The notes under the pieces: generated by a model | Database searches by the model: none | What the model was told of the DNA's origin: nothing | What the model saw: the letters and a program-made list of their open reading frames with translations, nothing else | Shown here: one piece after another, positions 7,206 through 16,646 of the stretch | Layout: each line of letters opens with the position of its first letter | Position numbering within the stretch: the stretch's first letter is position 1 | Assembly (NCBI RefSeq): GCF_021440195.1 | Contig: NZ_JAJTSZ010000001.1 | Span: forward strand, 434,001-498,000 | Length of the DNA: 64,000 nucleotides | From: Dyadobacter sp. CY356 | Lineage (GTDB): Bacteria; Bacteroidota; Bacteroidia; Cytophagales; Spirosomataceae | Direction: 5' to 3' | Program-made: the position numbers and the translations under genes

Positions 7206-8131
7206 TTAAAACCAAACAGGCACGCGGCCTGTGGGCAGGAGTTGCGGCTCATGCGGTCCAGCCTTTTAACAATATCGCATCCTCCGCCATCGGGCTCGTG
7301 ATGACCTCGGCGGCTCATATTGGTGGCTGGCCAATCGTAGAAGGGGGCTCACAATCCCTTGCCAACGCGTTGGCTTCGTACTTTATTTCTCTTGGAGGAA
7401 AAATTCAGACAAGCCAGTTTGTTAAATCCATAGACGAATTACCTTCTTCAAAGGCAGTACTTTTTGACGTTGGGCCCAGGCAGCTCATTTCAATCGCCGG
7501 GAACAAGCTTGGAACTTCTTACATCAGCAGATTGAAAAAGTTTAAGTACGGTATGGGTGTTTTTAAAATAGATTGGGCACTCAACGAACCGATTCCTTTT
7601 ACCAACAAACATGCATCCGGGGCAGGGACAGTGCATCTTGGCAATACTTTTGAAGATATCTCATACAGTGAAAAAATAACCTCGGAGGGCAGGCACTCTG
7701 ATAAACCGTATGTACTATTATCGCAGCCCAGTTTGTTTGATAAAACCCGCGCTCCTGAAGGAAAACATACCGCGTGGGCTTATTGTCATGTTCCAAACGG
7801 CTCTCAGGTTGATATGACGGATATTATCGAAAATCAGGTCGAAAGTGTTGCGCCGGGTTTTAAAGATACAATTCTGAAACGAAGTACATTTAACACGATG
7901 CAAATGCAGGAATATAATCCGAATTATGTAGGCGGTGATGTTGTCGGTGGACTTCAAAACCTGGCGCAGTTATACAGCCGCCCTGTTTTGAGTTTATCTC
8001 CTTACAGGACTCCTGCAAAAGGAATTTACTTATGCTCAGCTTCTACTCCTCCGGGTGGTGGGGTACATGGTTTATGTGGTTATTACGCGGCAAAACAGGT
8101 ATTAAAAGACCTGTTTGGAAATGTCCATTAG
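7206..8131 (+). pseudogene. FAD-dependent oxidoreductase (phytoene-desaturase-like), N-terminally truncated
   Basis: An open frame of about 310 codons matches the C-terminal two thirds of the COG1233 NAD(P)/FAD oxidoreductase family: ARGLWAGVAAHAVQP, HIGGWPIVEGGSQSL, GVFKIDWALNEPIPF, APEGKHTAWAYCHVPNGS and NPNYVGGDVVGG. The family is normally about 470-500 residues and starts with a GxGxxG FAD-binding Rossmann fold, which is missing here. The left junction is with the sulfatase remnant at about 7205. The remaining frame is free of stops, so the truncation may be fairly recent. The C-terminus (VLKDLFGN) is complete. Confidence 0.75.
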
Positions 8132-8457
8132 TCCGTTTTCTACCTTAAAAATATTTTACAAGCACATTTTTTCCTCCACACATATTATCAAAAAATCAAA
8201 TTCGCACTGAAAGCTTTAAATTTTTTAGCAGAAAACAAGATAACGGACTCGTCCTTGGGTATTAAAGTATCCGGCAATGTTACAATGGTTTATTAGCAAA
8301 ATATTTTTCTACCATTTCAGTATGAATTTTCTATTATACTGAAATTTTTGTTTGTACGATTAAGCTAAAATACAACAGGTCACTTCAAATATTCTTCCAG
8401 CTTGTAAGCATTGCTTTCAACTGTTCGGCCTGATAACCGGAGCGACCTTGAGCTCGT
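8132..8457. other. Intergenic region between oxidoreductase remnant and TonB receptor
   Basis: 326 bp between convergent reading directions. Apart from the weak hairpin at 8315-8344 I see no coding or RNA feature. Confidence 0.4.
8315..8344 (+). terminator. Weak intrinsic terminator candidate
   Basis: A perfect 9-bp stem, TTTCAGTAT (8315-8323) with ATACTGAAA (8336-8344), has a 12-nt loop and is followed by TTTTTG. The stem is AT-rich, so termination may be weak. Confidence 0.35.
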
Positions 8458-10716
8458 TTATTTGAGAAAATAAGTAAAGCTAAGTTTGGCAGCAAATGGC
8501 GTCCCGGGCGTGAAATGGATTTCTTCAACAGAAGCAGTTTCGCCTTTCAGCCGGCTTTCTGTTGCGAACTGTGTTTCCTTCCAGCGTGTGTTGAAAAGGT
8601 TTTGTATCGACAATCCAAACGCATATCGGGATTTGGTGTAATTGAGCTGCAAATCGTTGACAAAATAGCCTTTGGCCACAATGCTGTTATCCTCATTAGC
8701 GGGCCTTGATCCCATGTAACGGTAACGCAGTGATCCACTCCAGGCACCTGAATTCCTAAGTGATAATCCGCCTGCCGAGGTCAAGATGGGAGCAAGTGGA
8801 AGGTAATCTTGTCCGGCTTCGGCGTCTATTGCCCGAGGTTTTGCGGCATTCAAATCCAGGTCAGCATACAAATGCCTGCTCAGCTGATAGCGCATGGAAA
8901 AGTCAAGACCGTACCTACGCGTTTTACCACTGGGCTCAACGACGCCTTCGTCACCTACATACACAAACTCCTGCTGAAGCCACAGGTACCATGCAGCTGC
9001 ATTGATCAGAAGTTTAGGAAATGGCTTAAAAATTGTCCCGGCATCAAAGCCATAGGCTGGCGGCAGGGTTTGTCGCCCGTTTTCCGCTACAACCACTCTG
9101 GTATCATTCGAGTGGAAACTTTTTCCTGAGTTAAAATACAGTTGCAGTCCAGGATTAACGGTATAGTAGAGGTTCAGTTTCGGGGAAACGATAGCAGCTG
9201 TGCTTTGCTTTTTGGGCGTCGTCAGCAGCAGATCTTCGTACTGGTTTCTGAAATAATCCAACCTTACACCTGCGTTCAAAGAAAAATTATCTGAGAATTG
9301 GATAAGCTCATCCAAATATGCTGCTGCATTAATCTCGTTGATGTTGCCATACTGCTGGCGTTCGAGGATTTCTGTCCGATTTTTGGTGTGAGAGAGCTCG
9401 GTCCCGCGGGTCAGATCCTGACGGTATTGCAAGCCGGCCGTAGTGGTGAAGCTGATGTTACTAACATAGTTTGTGCGTGAAATGCTGCCATTGTAGCCGT
9501 AAAGGTCCCGCTTTTCCTTTTGACGGATCTGGTCGCCATTGATGGAGTCTTTCAAAAAGAATGTAAAGTTTGAATACAGCTCAAAATTATAGTTACTATA
9601 AAAAAGCTGGTTTTTGATGGTATAACCGCTGTTTGTTACAGTAACAGTCTCTGCATTGAGATTGGTCCGGCTCGTCTGGCCACCTTCGGTAGGATCAACG
9701 GATCCAAAAAAACCAGTAAGCCCTGATTCAACCGCGCGCTCAGGGATTTGTCCGGAGTGGTTCCATTTGCTCCAAAATGTCGAACCACTCAAAGTCAGGT
9801 TTGTATTGGAAGACAAATGGCCGTGATATCTTCCCTGTAAGTTGAAACGTTTAAATTTCTGCGGATTGTCGAAATAGGAATCTGAGTAAGAATATTCTGA
9901 CGCCAGGTAAGCCGATTGATTTTTCTCTTTTCCTTTCTGACCTAATAAATCCAGCCCGCCAACAGCACGGAATGTCCCATATTGACCCCCTTCCAGTTTA
10001 ATAAAGCTATGCTCCAAAGTTTTTTTCGTTTTGAGGTCCGCCCAGCCTGCGGTTGTAAAGTTGCCTTTATCGGTGGTGTAAGGGCCCTTTTTGAAATCAA
10101 CGTTTTCAACAAGCTCTGGAATCACAAAATGGAGGTCCGCATAACCCTGGCCGTGTGCATGTGAAACCATATTGACCGGCATGCCGTCTACGCTCAGGCG
10201 GATGTCGGTGCCGTGATCAATATCAAAGCCTCTTAAAAAGATCTGTTCAGCCTTTCCACCACCGGCATGCTGGCCAATAAAAAGTCCGGGAACGATCCGC
10301 AATATTTCCTGTGAATTGGTAATGGGACGTATCCGGATATCCAAACTGCTGATCAGCTGCTGGTCAGGTGCTTTCAAACCGGATATTGTCACCGTGCTGA
10401 GCGTTACCGGCGATGCGGCCATTTTGATTTGGACTTTGGTGGTCAATTCATTGGCTACTACAACATCCTGAACCTGTGGTGCATATCCGATGTGTGAAAA
10501 TTCCAGCTTATAACCCGATGCGACAAGACCGGTGAACCGGTACCGGCCAAGCTCATCGGTCAATGTAGATTTTCCTATGCCCACCAGCTGCACACTGACC
10601 CCACGAAGCGGAAGACCGCTGCCTGCATCCGTCACGCGTCCTTCAAGTGAACCCAGGTGCGCATAGGCAATTGAGGTAATGATTGAGAATAAAAATGAAA
10701 GTAATAACGGTTTCAT
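8458..10716 (-). CDS. TonB-dependent outer-membrane receptor
   Basis: 752 residues: signal peptide 1-19 (SIAYA), a carboxypeptidase-regulatory-like beta domain about 22-108 (LEGRVTDAGSGLPLRGVSV), a plug domain about 120-225 (LRGFDIDHGTDIRLSVDGMP, VSHAHGQGYADLHF, NVDFKKGPYTT) and a C-terminal 22-strand barrel ending FAAKLSFTYFLK. TonB-ExbBD energy would drive import of a substrate across the outer membrane. Its start overlaps the HupE/UreJ stop by four bases (ATGA), so both are in one operon with two DUF3500 lipoproteins. The plug has several histidines (HGTD, SHAHGQG), which fits a metal or metal-complex substrate, but this is inference. Confidence 0.9.
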   Translation of the reverse strand: MKPLLLSFLFSIITSIAYAHLGSLEGRVTDAGSGLPLRGVSVQLVGIGKSTLTDELGRYRFTGLVASGYKLEFSHIGYAPQVQDVVVANELTTKVQIKMAASPVTLSTVTISGLKAPDQQLISSLDIRIRPITNSQEILRIVPGLFIGQHAGGGKAEQIFLRGFDIDHGTDIRLSVDGMPVNMVSHAHGQGYADLHFVIPELVENVDFKKGPYTTDKGNFTTAGWADLKTKKTLEHSFIKLEGGQYGTFRAVGGLDLLGQKGKEKNQSAYLASEYSYSDSYFDNPQKFKRFNLQGRYHGHLSSNTNLTLSGSTFWSKWNHSGQIPERAVESGLTGFFGSVDPTEGGQTSRTNLNAETVTVTNSGYTIKNQLFYSNYNFELYSNFTFFLKDSINGDQIRQKEKRDLYGYNGSISRTNYVSNISFTTTAGLQYRQDLTRGTELSHTKNRTEILERQQYGNINEINAAAYLDELIQFSDNFSLNAGVRLDYFRNQYEDLLLTTPKKQSTAAIVSPKLNLYYTVNPGLQLYFNSGKSFHSNDTRVVVAENGRQTLPPAYGFDAGTIFKPFPKLLINAAAWYLWLQQEFVYVGDEGVVEPSGKTRRYGLDFSMRYQLSRHLYADLDLNAAKPRAIDAEAGQDYLPLAPILTSAGGLSLRNSGAWSGSLRYRYMGSRPANEDNSIVAKGYFVNDLQLNYTKSRYAFGLSIQNLFNTRWKETQFATESRLKGETASVEEIHFTPGTPFAAKLSFTYFLK

Positions 10717-12068
10717 ATGACGTCAGTGTTTTTGGTTTGCCGGATCCTCCATGTGAAAAAAAGCGCCGTCAAAGCCAAAATAAGAAGTATATAAGGCGCG
10801 TACCCAGCTACATGTTCGACCATTCCGGCCCATGCATTTGCGTTACCAGTCACACGCTCAACAGTCCAGGCAATTGCAGCCAACGCTGCTAAAAATGCGC
10901 CTGTAAGCCGGACAAAACGATAAGCAGGCGTGCGGCTTGGCAGGATCAGCCAGGGAATTGTAACCAGGATAATCAGAAGCTGCATAAGCTCGATACCAAC
11001 ATTGAAACCAAGAATGCTGAGTGCCATTCTACCTGCATCAAGGGAAAGGTTTGCCAGCGTATTTGCAAAAGCCAGTCCATGGATCAAACCAAAACCAGCA
11101 GCAATCCAAGTCTCCTTACCCGGGAAAATCGGGCGGATTGCATGCATGGCAGAAACAAGAATAGACAAGGCAATGAATATTTCAATGTATTGGGATGGGA
11201 GCCTGACCCAGCCAAATGCCCCGAGTAATAGAGTAATGGAGTGTCCCACTGTAAATGCAGTAACGATCCAGAGCAGACGTGACATACTATACCGAATACC
11301 TCCAAATTTCGTCCAGCGTTTTCGTGTATATAACAATGGTGCAGGCAATAGAAGCACCAACAGGAAAAGCAAGTGATCCGTACCTTCGGCAATGTGTTGT
11401 ATGCCAAGCCGGACCATGGATACAAAGCCTTTCCACATATTTCCCGGTTCGAGGCTAATCGTTAATGGTAAGATCCTGTTATTGACAATATCCAGTTCGA
11501 TAACCCCAACCTGGCTGGGTGATTCTTCGGAAAGCTTACCCGTCTCCCAATCCTGGCCGACAGACACTAATATTTTATGGGTCACTACCTGGTGAAGTAC
11601 CGCATCATAATCAAAAATAAATTGCCTGACGTCTGCTCCTTTTGGAGGGGTGAGTTCCAGCTGGGCAGTCAGTTCGCGGTAAACGCCGTTAATGGCATTT
11701 TGTGTTTCATGCACCTTTAAGGCCCCAACTGTTATGTGCCAAGGTTTTCCATCGATTGTTTTAGGTCTGATATGTTTGATTAAATAAGCCCGGAGCGGCT
11801 GCCCGAGCCTTTCAATCAGCCCTGCGGAAGAATCGTTGACTGACATACCAATCGCCGCCTGAAGCTCACTCAGTGGTATCTGAAGTTCGGCGCTGATGTG
11901 ATTCGCGTGTACCCTCAGTAATACAACCGAATTGGGCATAGGGTGCGCCTGGGATCTGCCAGGTATCAGGCAGGATGCGATACTAACTAGAAACATCATT
12001 AGCCACTGGTCCCAGTGGCTGATGATAAATGAATGTCTTTTCAAGGTGGATTTATTTAGTTCCGCCAT
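10713..12068 (-). CDS. HupE/UreJ-family membrane protein
   Basis: 451 residues from the ATG at 12068, which overlaps the end of the upstream DUF3500 gene by 17 bp; a later start at MMFLVSIASC is possible. An N-terminal signal segment ends in SQAHPMPNS, followed by an extracytoplasmic beta-rich domain (about 35-215) and then six or seven membrane helices. The membrane part carries the family motifs GIQHIAEGTDHLLFLL, VGHSITLLLGAFG and FGLIHGLAFANTL, whose histidines and aspartate are thought to bind metal. HupE and UreJ proteins are linked to nickel or cobalt uptake, while this larger version with an extracytoplasmic domain has no assigned substrate that I know of. Four-base overlap with the TonB receptor suggests coupled translation. 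Confidence 0.85.
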   Translation of the reverse strand: MAELNKSTLKRHSFIISHWDQWLMMFLVSIASCLIPGRSQAHPMPNSVVLLRVHANHISAELQIPLSELQAAIGMSVNDSSAGLIERLGQPLRAYLIKHIRPKTIDGKPWHITVGALKVHETQNAINGVYRELTAQLELTPPKGADVRQFIFDYDAVLHQVVTHKILVSVGQDWETGKLSEESPSQVGVIELDIVNNRILPLTISLEPGNMWKGFVSMVRLGIQHIAEGTDHLLFLLVLLLPAPLLYTRKRWTKFGGIRYSMSRLLWIVTAFTVGHSITLLLGAFGWVRLPSQYIEIFIALSILVSAMHAIRPIFPGKETWIAAGFGLIHGLAFANTLANLSLDAGRMALSILGFNVGIELMQLLIILVTIPWLILPSRTPAYRFVRLTGAFLAALAAIAWTVERVTGNANAWAGMVEHVAGYAPYILLILALTALFFTWRIRQTKNTDVI

Positions 12069-13290
12069 AATCAGTCGTACGGTCTCGCCATACTGAGTGA
12101 GGATGTGGCATATTTTTGATAATAACCCCGCCCTGATAAGAAAATTCGATCCACACGTTTGGGCCGTCGATACGAATGTAATCATTTGAAGCGGTCACGC
12201 TTGTATTTCCGGAATAGGAAATATAAGTTTCTGCCAGCTCGTTTGTATACTTATCCAACACTGCTGCTGCTGAAACTGCATCCAGGTCATTCACATAAAG
12301 CTTGATTGCGTTCAGAACAAGTGCTTGCTTGTCAGAGCTCAGGCCACCGACTTTCAGGCCCACCTTTGTGGTTGGGAATTTCCAGTCCTGGCCTGGGCCC
12401 AGTACAACGTCCCCAAAAGTAGAAGTTATCTTAGCAGCTGCTTGCTCGCTGGTGCTAAGGCCGGTCAGCATGGCCGCGAATGCCAGACGCTCCTGTTCCA
12501 TAGGTTGGTAAGTTTTGCCGTTTTCAGTGACGGTGTATGTAGGTTCAATCGCCCGGAATGCTGGCGTATAGCCGGATCCGCCAGTGCCATTGAAAGTATA
12601 AGGCTGCGTATAATGATGGCCTGTGAAGAGCAGCTCCCAAGTGCCTGTGGTGCTTGGCGTTCCTAATATAGAAACGTAGTAGTTGCCGGCACCGTAAGTG
12701 GTCCCGCCCCCGTTTACCGCCAGGTAATTGTCGGCGACCATACTTCCGATCATCTCGTCATAACCTTCATCTGTCACATTAAGGGCCAATACCGCGAGCA
12801 TCAAATCTTTAAAAGCGGTTCGCTGAGATGCATCTAACGATGCAAGGTTGATACCATAACGGGCAGATAATCCGGCAGGCAAATTTGACCATTTTTGTGC
12901 ATTGGCGAGTGTATAGGGAAGTTGTGTGGCCGATAGCTGGGTTGTAGTCAACGTTGCTTCAAAAGCCTGGGTCAGGCAAACAACCTTGGCCAGACCGGTA
13001 GCACCTGCACAGCTCGTATTTGTCATAAGCATCGTATACATGGCAGCTGTCACAGCAGTAGAAGTTTCGACAGATGCACCAGAACCACTGCCGCCAGGAC
13101 CACCAGTACCCATCGAATCATCAGGCATACCTGTCGAATCAACGGACATGGCAGTCGAATCAACTGTCGTGCTCGTTGAATCAACCGAAACTTCGGGATC
13201 TGTCTCGGGTATAACATGATCTTTACAAGCAATGAAGGTTGCCAGAAAAAAGCCAAGTAAAAGAGTGAAAATTGAAAATGGTGTTTTCAT
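12052..13290 (-). CDS. DUF3500 lipoprotein (copy A)
   Basis: 412 residues. A lipobox ends at Cys22 (LATFIAC), so it is a lipoprotein. Residues about 33-72 are a low-complexity linker with repeated VDST/VDSTxM units followed by GTGGPGGSGSG. The rest is the DUF3500 domain with the motifs LPAGLSARYGINL, FTGHHYTQPYTFNG, NGKTYQPMEQER, LNAIKLYVNDLDA, NVWIEFSYQGGVI and HPHSVWRD. The invariant histidine pairs (GHH and HPH) look like ligands for a metal or cofactor (inference). The function of DUF3500 is not established. It is followed with overlap by HupE/UreJ and preceded by copy B, so it probably binds a substrate on its way from the TonB receptor to the inner membrane protein. Confidence 0.85.
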   Translation of the reverse strand: MKTPFSIFTLLLGFFLATFIACKDHVIPETDPEVSVDSTSTTVDSTAMSVDSTGMPDDSMGTGGPGGSGSGASVETSTAVTAAMYTMLMTNTSCAGATGLAKVVCLTQAFEATLTTTQLSATQLPYTLANAQKWSNLPAGLSARYGINLASLDASQRTAFKDLMLAVLALNVTDEGYDEMIGSMVADNYLAVNGGGTTYGAGNYYVSILGTPSTTGTWELLFTGHHYTQPYTFNGTGGSGYTPAFRAIEPTYTVTENGKTYQPMEQERLAFAAMLTGLSTSEQAAAKITSTFGDVVLGPGQDWKFPTTKVGLKVGGLSSDKQALVLNAIKLYVNDLDAVSAAAVLDKYTNELAETYISYSGNTSVTASNDYIRIDGPNVWIEFSYQGGVIIKNMPHPHSVWRDRTTDYGGTK

Positions 13291-13401
13291 AATTGTTTGC
13301 TATTTATCGGTTTGATAAGAAAAGAAGTTTAATCTTAATGCACACTGGTAAAGTGTTACTGTGCAAGCCTTTAAAGCAGCTAATTGAATTTAAATGGAAG
13401 G

Positions 13402-14514
13402 TTAGTTTCCTCCGTAATCCCCTGTACGGTCACGCCATACGGAATGGGGGTGTGGAGTATTTTTGACGATGACGCCACCCTGATAAGAGAATTCGATCCA
13501 AACGTTTGGGCCGTCAATCCGTACGTAGTCGTTTTGCGATGACATGGCCGTTGTTCCCGAATAGGAGATGTAGGTACTGGCAAGTTCGTTGGTGTAAGTG
13601 CTCAGAATCGATGCAGCAGAAGTTGCATCCAGGTCATTCACATAAAGTTTGATAGCATTGAGCACCAATGCCTGTTTGGAGGCTGATAAGGTGCCTACCT
13701 GTAATCCCGATTTCGAAGATGGAAAGGATCCATCTTTGCCCGGACCAAGTAAAATATCAGAATAAGTACTGGAAAGTTTGGCTGTGGCCTGCTCGGCAGT
13801 ACTTAGCCCGCCAAGCATAGTAGCAAATGTTGTCCTTTCTTGCTCGAAAGGCTGGTAAGTTTTTCCATTGGCCGTAACTGCTGCCGCTGGCTCAACGCCT
13901 CGGAACGCAGGCGTAACACCGGTGAGTTGGCCACCGTTAAATGTATAAGGTTGGGTATAGTGGTGGCCCGTAAAAAGGATCTCCCATAAGCCCGTAGTAC
14001 TTGGTGTACCTAAAAATGACAGGTAATATTCACCCGCACCGTAGTCTGACCCGCCCCCGATTGTATTCAGATAATCGTCTGCCACCATGTTTCCGAGCAT
14101 TTCATCGTAGCCTTCATTGTCTACGCTTACATCCGTTAACGCCACCATTAAATCCCGCAATGCTGCTAGCTGGGTATCGCTTAATGATCCCAAATTAATA
14201 CCGATCCTGGCTGATAACCCTGCTGGTAGATTAGACCATTTTTTTGCATTACTCTGGCTGTAAGTCAGCTGCATGGTCGAAATCTGGCTGCTGCTCAAAG
14301 TTGCCTTAAAGGCTTCGGCCAGACAAACTGCCTTGGCCACGCCGGTTGATCCGCTACATGACGTGTTGGTACTGGTCGTAGACAACAAGGCCGCTGTAAT
14401 CGAAGACGAAGTACTGCCCGTATCTGGCGTAACGTCGGTGTCATTTGAACTGCACGCCAACGTGAAAATGGTCAAAAGCATCAGGCCCCATCCTGACTTG
14501 TAAATCGCTTTCAT
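13402..14514 (-). CDS. DUF3500 lipoprotein (copy B)
   Basis: 370 residues with a lipobox at Cys21 (LLTIFTLAC). It is closely related to copy A across the whole DUF3500 domain (LPAGLSARIGINL, FTGHHYTQPYTFNG, NGKTYQPFEQER, HPHSVWRD) but lacks copy A's long Ser/Asp/Gly linker, having only a short STSSS segment. Tandem duplication is the simplest explanation for the pair. It is the first gene of the probable operon B, A, HupE/UreJ, TonB receptor. A perfect 14-bp palindrome lies 25 bp upstream of its start. Both copies keep all shared histidines, so both are probably active. Confidence 0.85.
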   Translation of the reverse strand: MKAIYKSGWGLMLLTIFTLACSSNDTDVTPDTGSTSSSITAALLSTTSTNTSCSGSTGVAKAVCLAEAFKATLSSSQISTMQLTYSQSNAKKWSNLPAGLSARIGINLGSLSDTQLAALRDLMVALTDVSVDNEGYDEMLGNMVADDYLNTIGGGSDYGAGEYYLSFLGTPSTTGLWEILFTGHHYTQPYTFNGGQLTGVTPAFRGVEPAAAVTANGKTYQPFEQERTTFATMLGGLSTAEQATAKLSSTYSDILLGPGKDGSFPSSKSGLQVGTLSASKQALVLNAIKLYVNDLDATSAASILSTYTNELASTYISYSGTTAMSSQNDYVRIDGPNVWIEFSYQGGVIVKNTPHPHSVWRDRTGDYGGN

Positions 14515-14538
14515 CTGTCTGATTAATAAGTGAATAAT

Positions 14539-14552
14539 AGTACAAGTGTACT
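14539..14552. promoter_or_regulatory. Palindromic operator candidate upstream of the DUF3500 operon
   Basis: AGTACAAGTGTACT is a perfect palindrome apart from its two central bases. It is flanked by GAATAA (14532-14537) and TTATTC (14555-14560), which extend the symmetry. It sits 25 bp before the first DUF3500 gene and 116 bp after the LytTR regulator's stop. I infer an operator, possibly for the adjacent regulator. Confidence 0.45.
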
Positions 14553-14667
14553 TCTTATTCAGATTCGCGCTGGGGTGGAAAAGTGTGAAAAACTTGTGGC
14601 TAATCGGGCGAATGTTGTGGCTAATAAAATTTTATTGTTATCAATCAGGAAAAAGCTGCGATGGACA

Positions 14668-15372
14668 TTATTTCATAAACCTGGCTGTAAACTCATTTTC
14701 GTAGCTGCTGCCAATTGGTATCTCTTCATCTCCGATGGCAATAATCTTGTTACGGATACCCTGGATTTTATCCAATGCTACCAGGTAAGAACGGTGCACA
14801 CGTAAAAAGTTTGTTTGGGGTAATTTATCCAGCATTGCTTTCATTGTCATACGCACAACCAGAGGTCGTCCGTTTCGGACGTGAATTTTTAAGTAGTTGT
14901 CCAGGCCTTCAATAAAAAGTATGTCGCTAAGTTCGATTTTCACCAACCCATAATCAACCCTGAAAAACAAGTGAGCCGGTTCTCCGTCAGCAGCATTGCC
15001 TGCATTCTGCCGCAATGCCTGTACCCGATCCTGAGCCTTTTGTACAGCTGATGTAAATCGCTCAAATGAAAAAGGCTTTAAAAGGTAATCCAAAGCCTGT
15101 ACTTCGTAACTTTCAACGGCAAATTCGCTGTATGCTGTTGTGAAAATAACTGCGGTTTGCCGGCCAACCGTTTTTGCAAATTCCAGCCCGGATTCTTTGG
15201 GCATATTGATATCAAGGAATACCAGATCAACCGGGTTGCTTTCCATGTACAGACGTGCTTCGCCTGTCCGGGTAAATGATTTTAAGGAGGTAATGGATTC
15301 CAGCCTGCTACAAAATGTTTCTAGGACATCCAGCGCAGGGCGTTCATCGTCCAGGGCAACAGCTTTTATCAT
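14668..15372 (-). CDS. LytTR-family response regulator
   Basis: 234 residues: a receiver domain (1-120) with acidic pair Asp8/Asp9, phospho-acceptor Asp54 (LVFLDINMP), a TTA switch region (FTTAYSE) and Lys99 (LLKPF), then a LytTR DNA-binding domain about 130-234 (YGLVKIELSDILFIEGLDNY, TNFLRVHRSYLVALDKI). It is phosphorylated by the sensor kinase whose gene overlaps its start by four bases. LytTR proteins bind imperfect direct repeats near promoters. The next genes on the same strand are the DUF3500 operon, the most likely target. The domain order and length are normal for the family. Confidence 0.93.
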   Translation of the reverse strand: MIKAVALDDERPALDVLETFCSRLESITSLKSFTRTGEARLYMESNPVDLVFLDINMPKESGLEFAKTVGRQTAVIFTTAYSEFAVESYEVQALDYLLKPFSFERFTSAVQKAQDRVQALRQNAGNAADGEPAHLFFRVDYGLVKIELSDILFIEGLDNYLKIHVRNGRPLVVRMTMKAMLDKLPQTNFLRVHRSYLVALDKIQGIRNKIIAIGDEEIPIGSSYENEFTARFMK

Positions 15373-16565
15373 CTAAGTCGGAGATTTAAAACTACCAGAA
15401 ACTTCTTGCCTGTATCATCGATGGTCAGCTCGTGTGCGGCCGGATAGATCAGCCTGAGCCGTTCTTTTGTGTTACTGAGGCCAATGCCGGTCGACGCTTC
15501 CAGGTGGTTTATTTCTACTTTATTGTTTGATACTACAAAATCCAAACCGTCTTCGTTGATCTTTATATGAATATCAATCGGTGAATCTTCTTCCGGATTT
15601 ACCCCATATTTAAAGGCATTCTCGATGAATGAAAAAAGGATCAGCGGAGCGATCTGAAAGCCATTTGTATCTCCATCCACCCGGTAGTCTACTTGCACAG
15701 CATCGCGTAACCTGGCTTTTTGCAACCCAATATAATTGTTTATATAATTTATTTCCGTAGTCAATGAAACGTGTTCCTGGTTGGCATCTTTAATAATATA
15801 TCTGAGGAAATTTGATAATTGGACAATCGTGTCAGCTGTGCGTTCGTCTCCCCGGATTGCCAATGCGTAAATACTATTGAGCGTGTTGAATAGGAAGTGC
15901 GGCTGGATCTGAGCTTTAAGCTGCCTAAGTTCGGCTTGCAGTTGGTCATTCTCAACTTTTCTGAGTCGGTTTGTCGCCTGAATGAGAATCGATATCAGCG
16001 AGCTGACACTGCCTATCAGGAAAAAGATGGCCAGTTTTGCCGGTAATAGCAGCGAGGTACCAGGCGGGCCATCAACATGGGGCGCTACGGGAGGCCCCAG
16101 GCGGTCTTTTGATGAAGGGCCATGATGTAAATCCGGCGGCCCGAAGTGCACTCCGTCCGGATTTCCAGATTTTTTTAATGGTTTGCCCCCTGGAACTGGG
16201 AACAACATTTCTGCCAAAAATATCTGCCTTGCCCAACCGGCCACTGTATTTTCATGTGGCGGCCGGAAAAATACCCATTGCTCAATGCGGTAGGGAAGAT
16301 AAACTGCCCCTAGAATACAGCAAATCATTATAAAAAAATATTTGCGGTAATATTTGTTCAAAAACCAGCGTGGCACAAAAACCGTATGGTTATAATATGT
16401 GAATAATATCAGGAAAACATAGGCAAGCCCGTTCTGGACCAAATGTTCATGTGGGTCCAGGGGCTGCCAACTCACGCCGCTATATACAAAATACAGAACC
16501 GGGAGAGCTGCCAAAGCTGCCCCGATCAGTAGCGGCGTGCCAATTTTCATTAAAAAGGGTTTCAT
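15369..16565 (-). CDS. LytS-type sensor histidine kinase with His/Pro-rich periplasmic loop
   Basis: 398 residues. Four hydrophobic helices (about 10-30, 45-60, 75-92 and 173-196) precede a His_kinase domain with the phospho-acceptor His223 (QIQPHFLFNTLNSIYAL) and a HATPase domain (LILFSFIENAFKYGV, GIGLSNTKERL). Between helices 3 and 4 lies a roughly 75-residue loop rich in His, Pro and Gly (HENT, VHFGPPDLHHGP, APHVDGPPG). By topology this loop would be periplasmic. Such a loop is unusual for LytS-like kinases and resembles metal-binding stretches, so I infer sensing of a metal. It overlaps the response regulator gene by four bases. Confidence 0.88.
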   Translation of the reverse strand: MKPFLMKIGTPLLIGAALAALPVLYFVYSGVSWQPLDPHEHLVQNGLAYVFLILFTYYNHTVFVPRWFLNKYYRKYFFIMICCILGAVYLPYRIEQWVFFRPPHENTVAGWARQIFLAEMLFPVPGGKPLKKSGNPDGVHFGPPDLHHGPSSKDRLGPPVAPHVDGPPGTSLLLPAKLAIFFLIGSVSSLISILIQATNRLRKVENDQLQAELRQLKAQIQPHFLFNTLNSIYALAIRGDERTADTIVQLSNFLRYIIKDANQEHVSLTTEINYINNYIGLQKARLRDAVQVDYRVDGDTNGFQIAPLILFSFIENAFKYGVNPEEDSPIDIHIKINEDGLDFVVSNNKVEINHLEASTGIGLSNTKERLRLIYPAAHELTIDDTGKKFLVVLNLRLR

Positions 16566-16646
16566 TCTTACAAATCAGTCATAAACAGTAAAGTAGTCTT
16601 AACTTAGGCTTTTTGGATTTTCTAAATTAGATCAAGTTATAAAATA

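Noticed and set aside
7166-8131. Complete oxidoreductase gene
   Set aside because: The FAD-binding N-terminus is missing and the first codons belong to the sulfatase junction.
8760-9129. Plus-strand open frames opposite the TonB receptor
   Set aside because: They are opposite-strand shadows of a well-supported gene with no family similarity.
13110-13190. Short direct repeats as possible regulatory DNA
   Set aside because: They code the repeated VDST linker of the DUF3500 lipoprotein.
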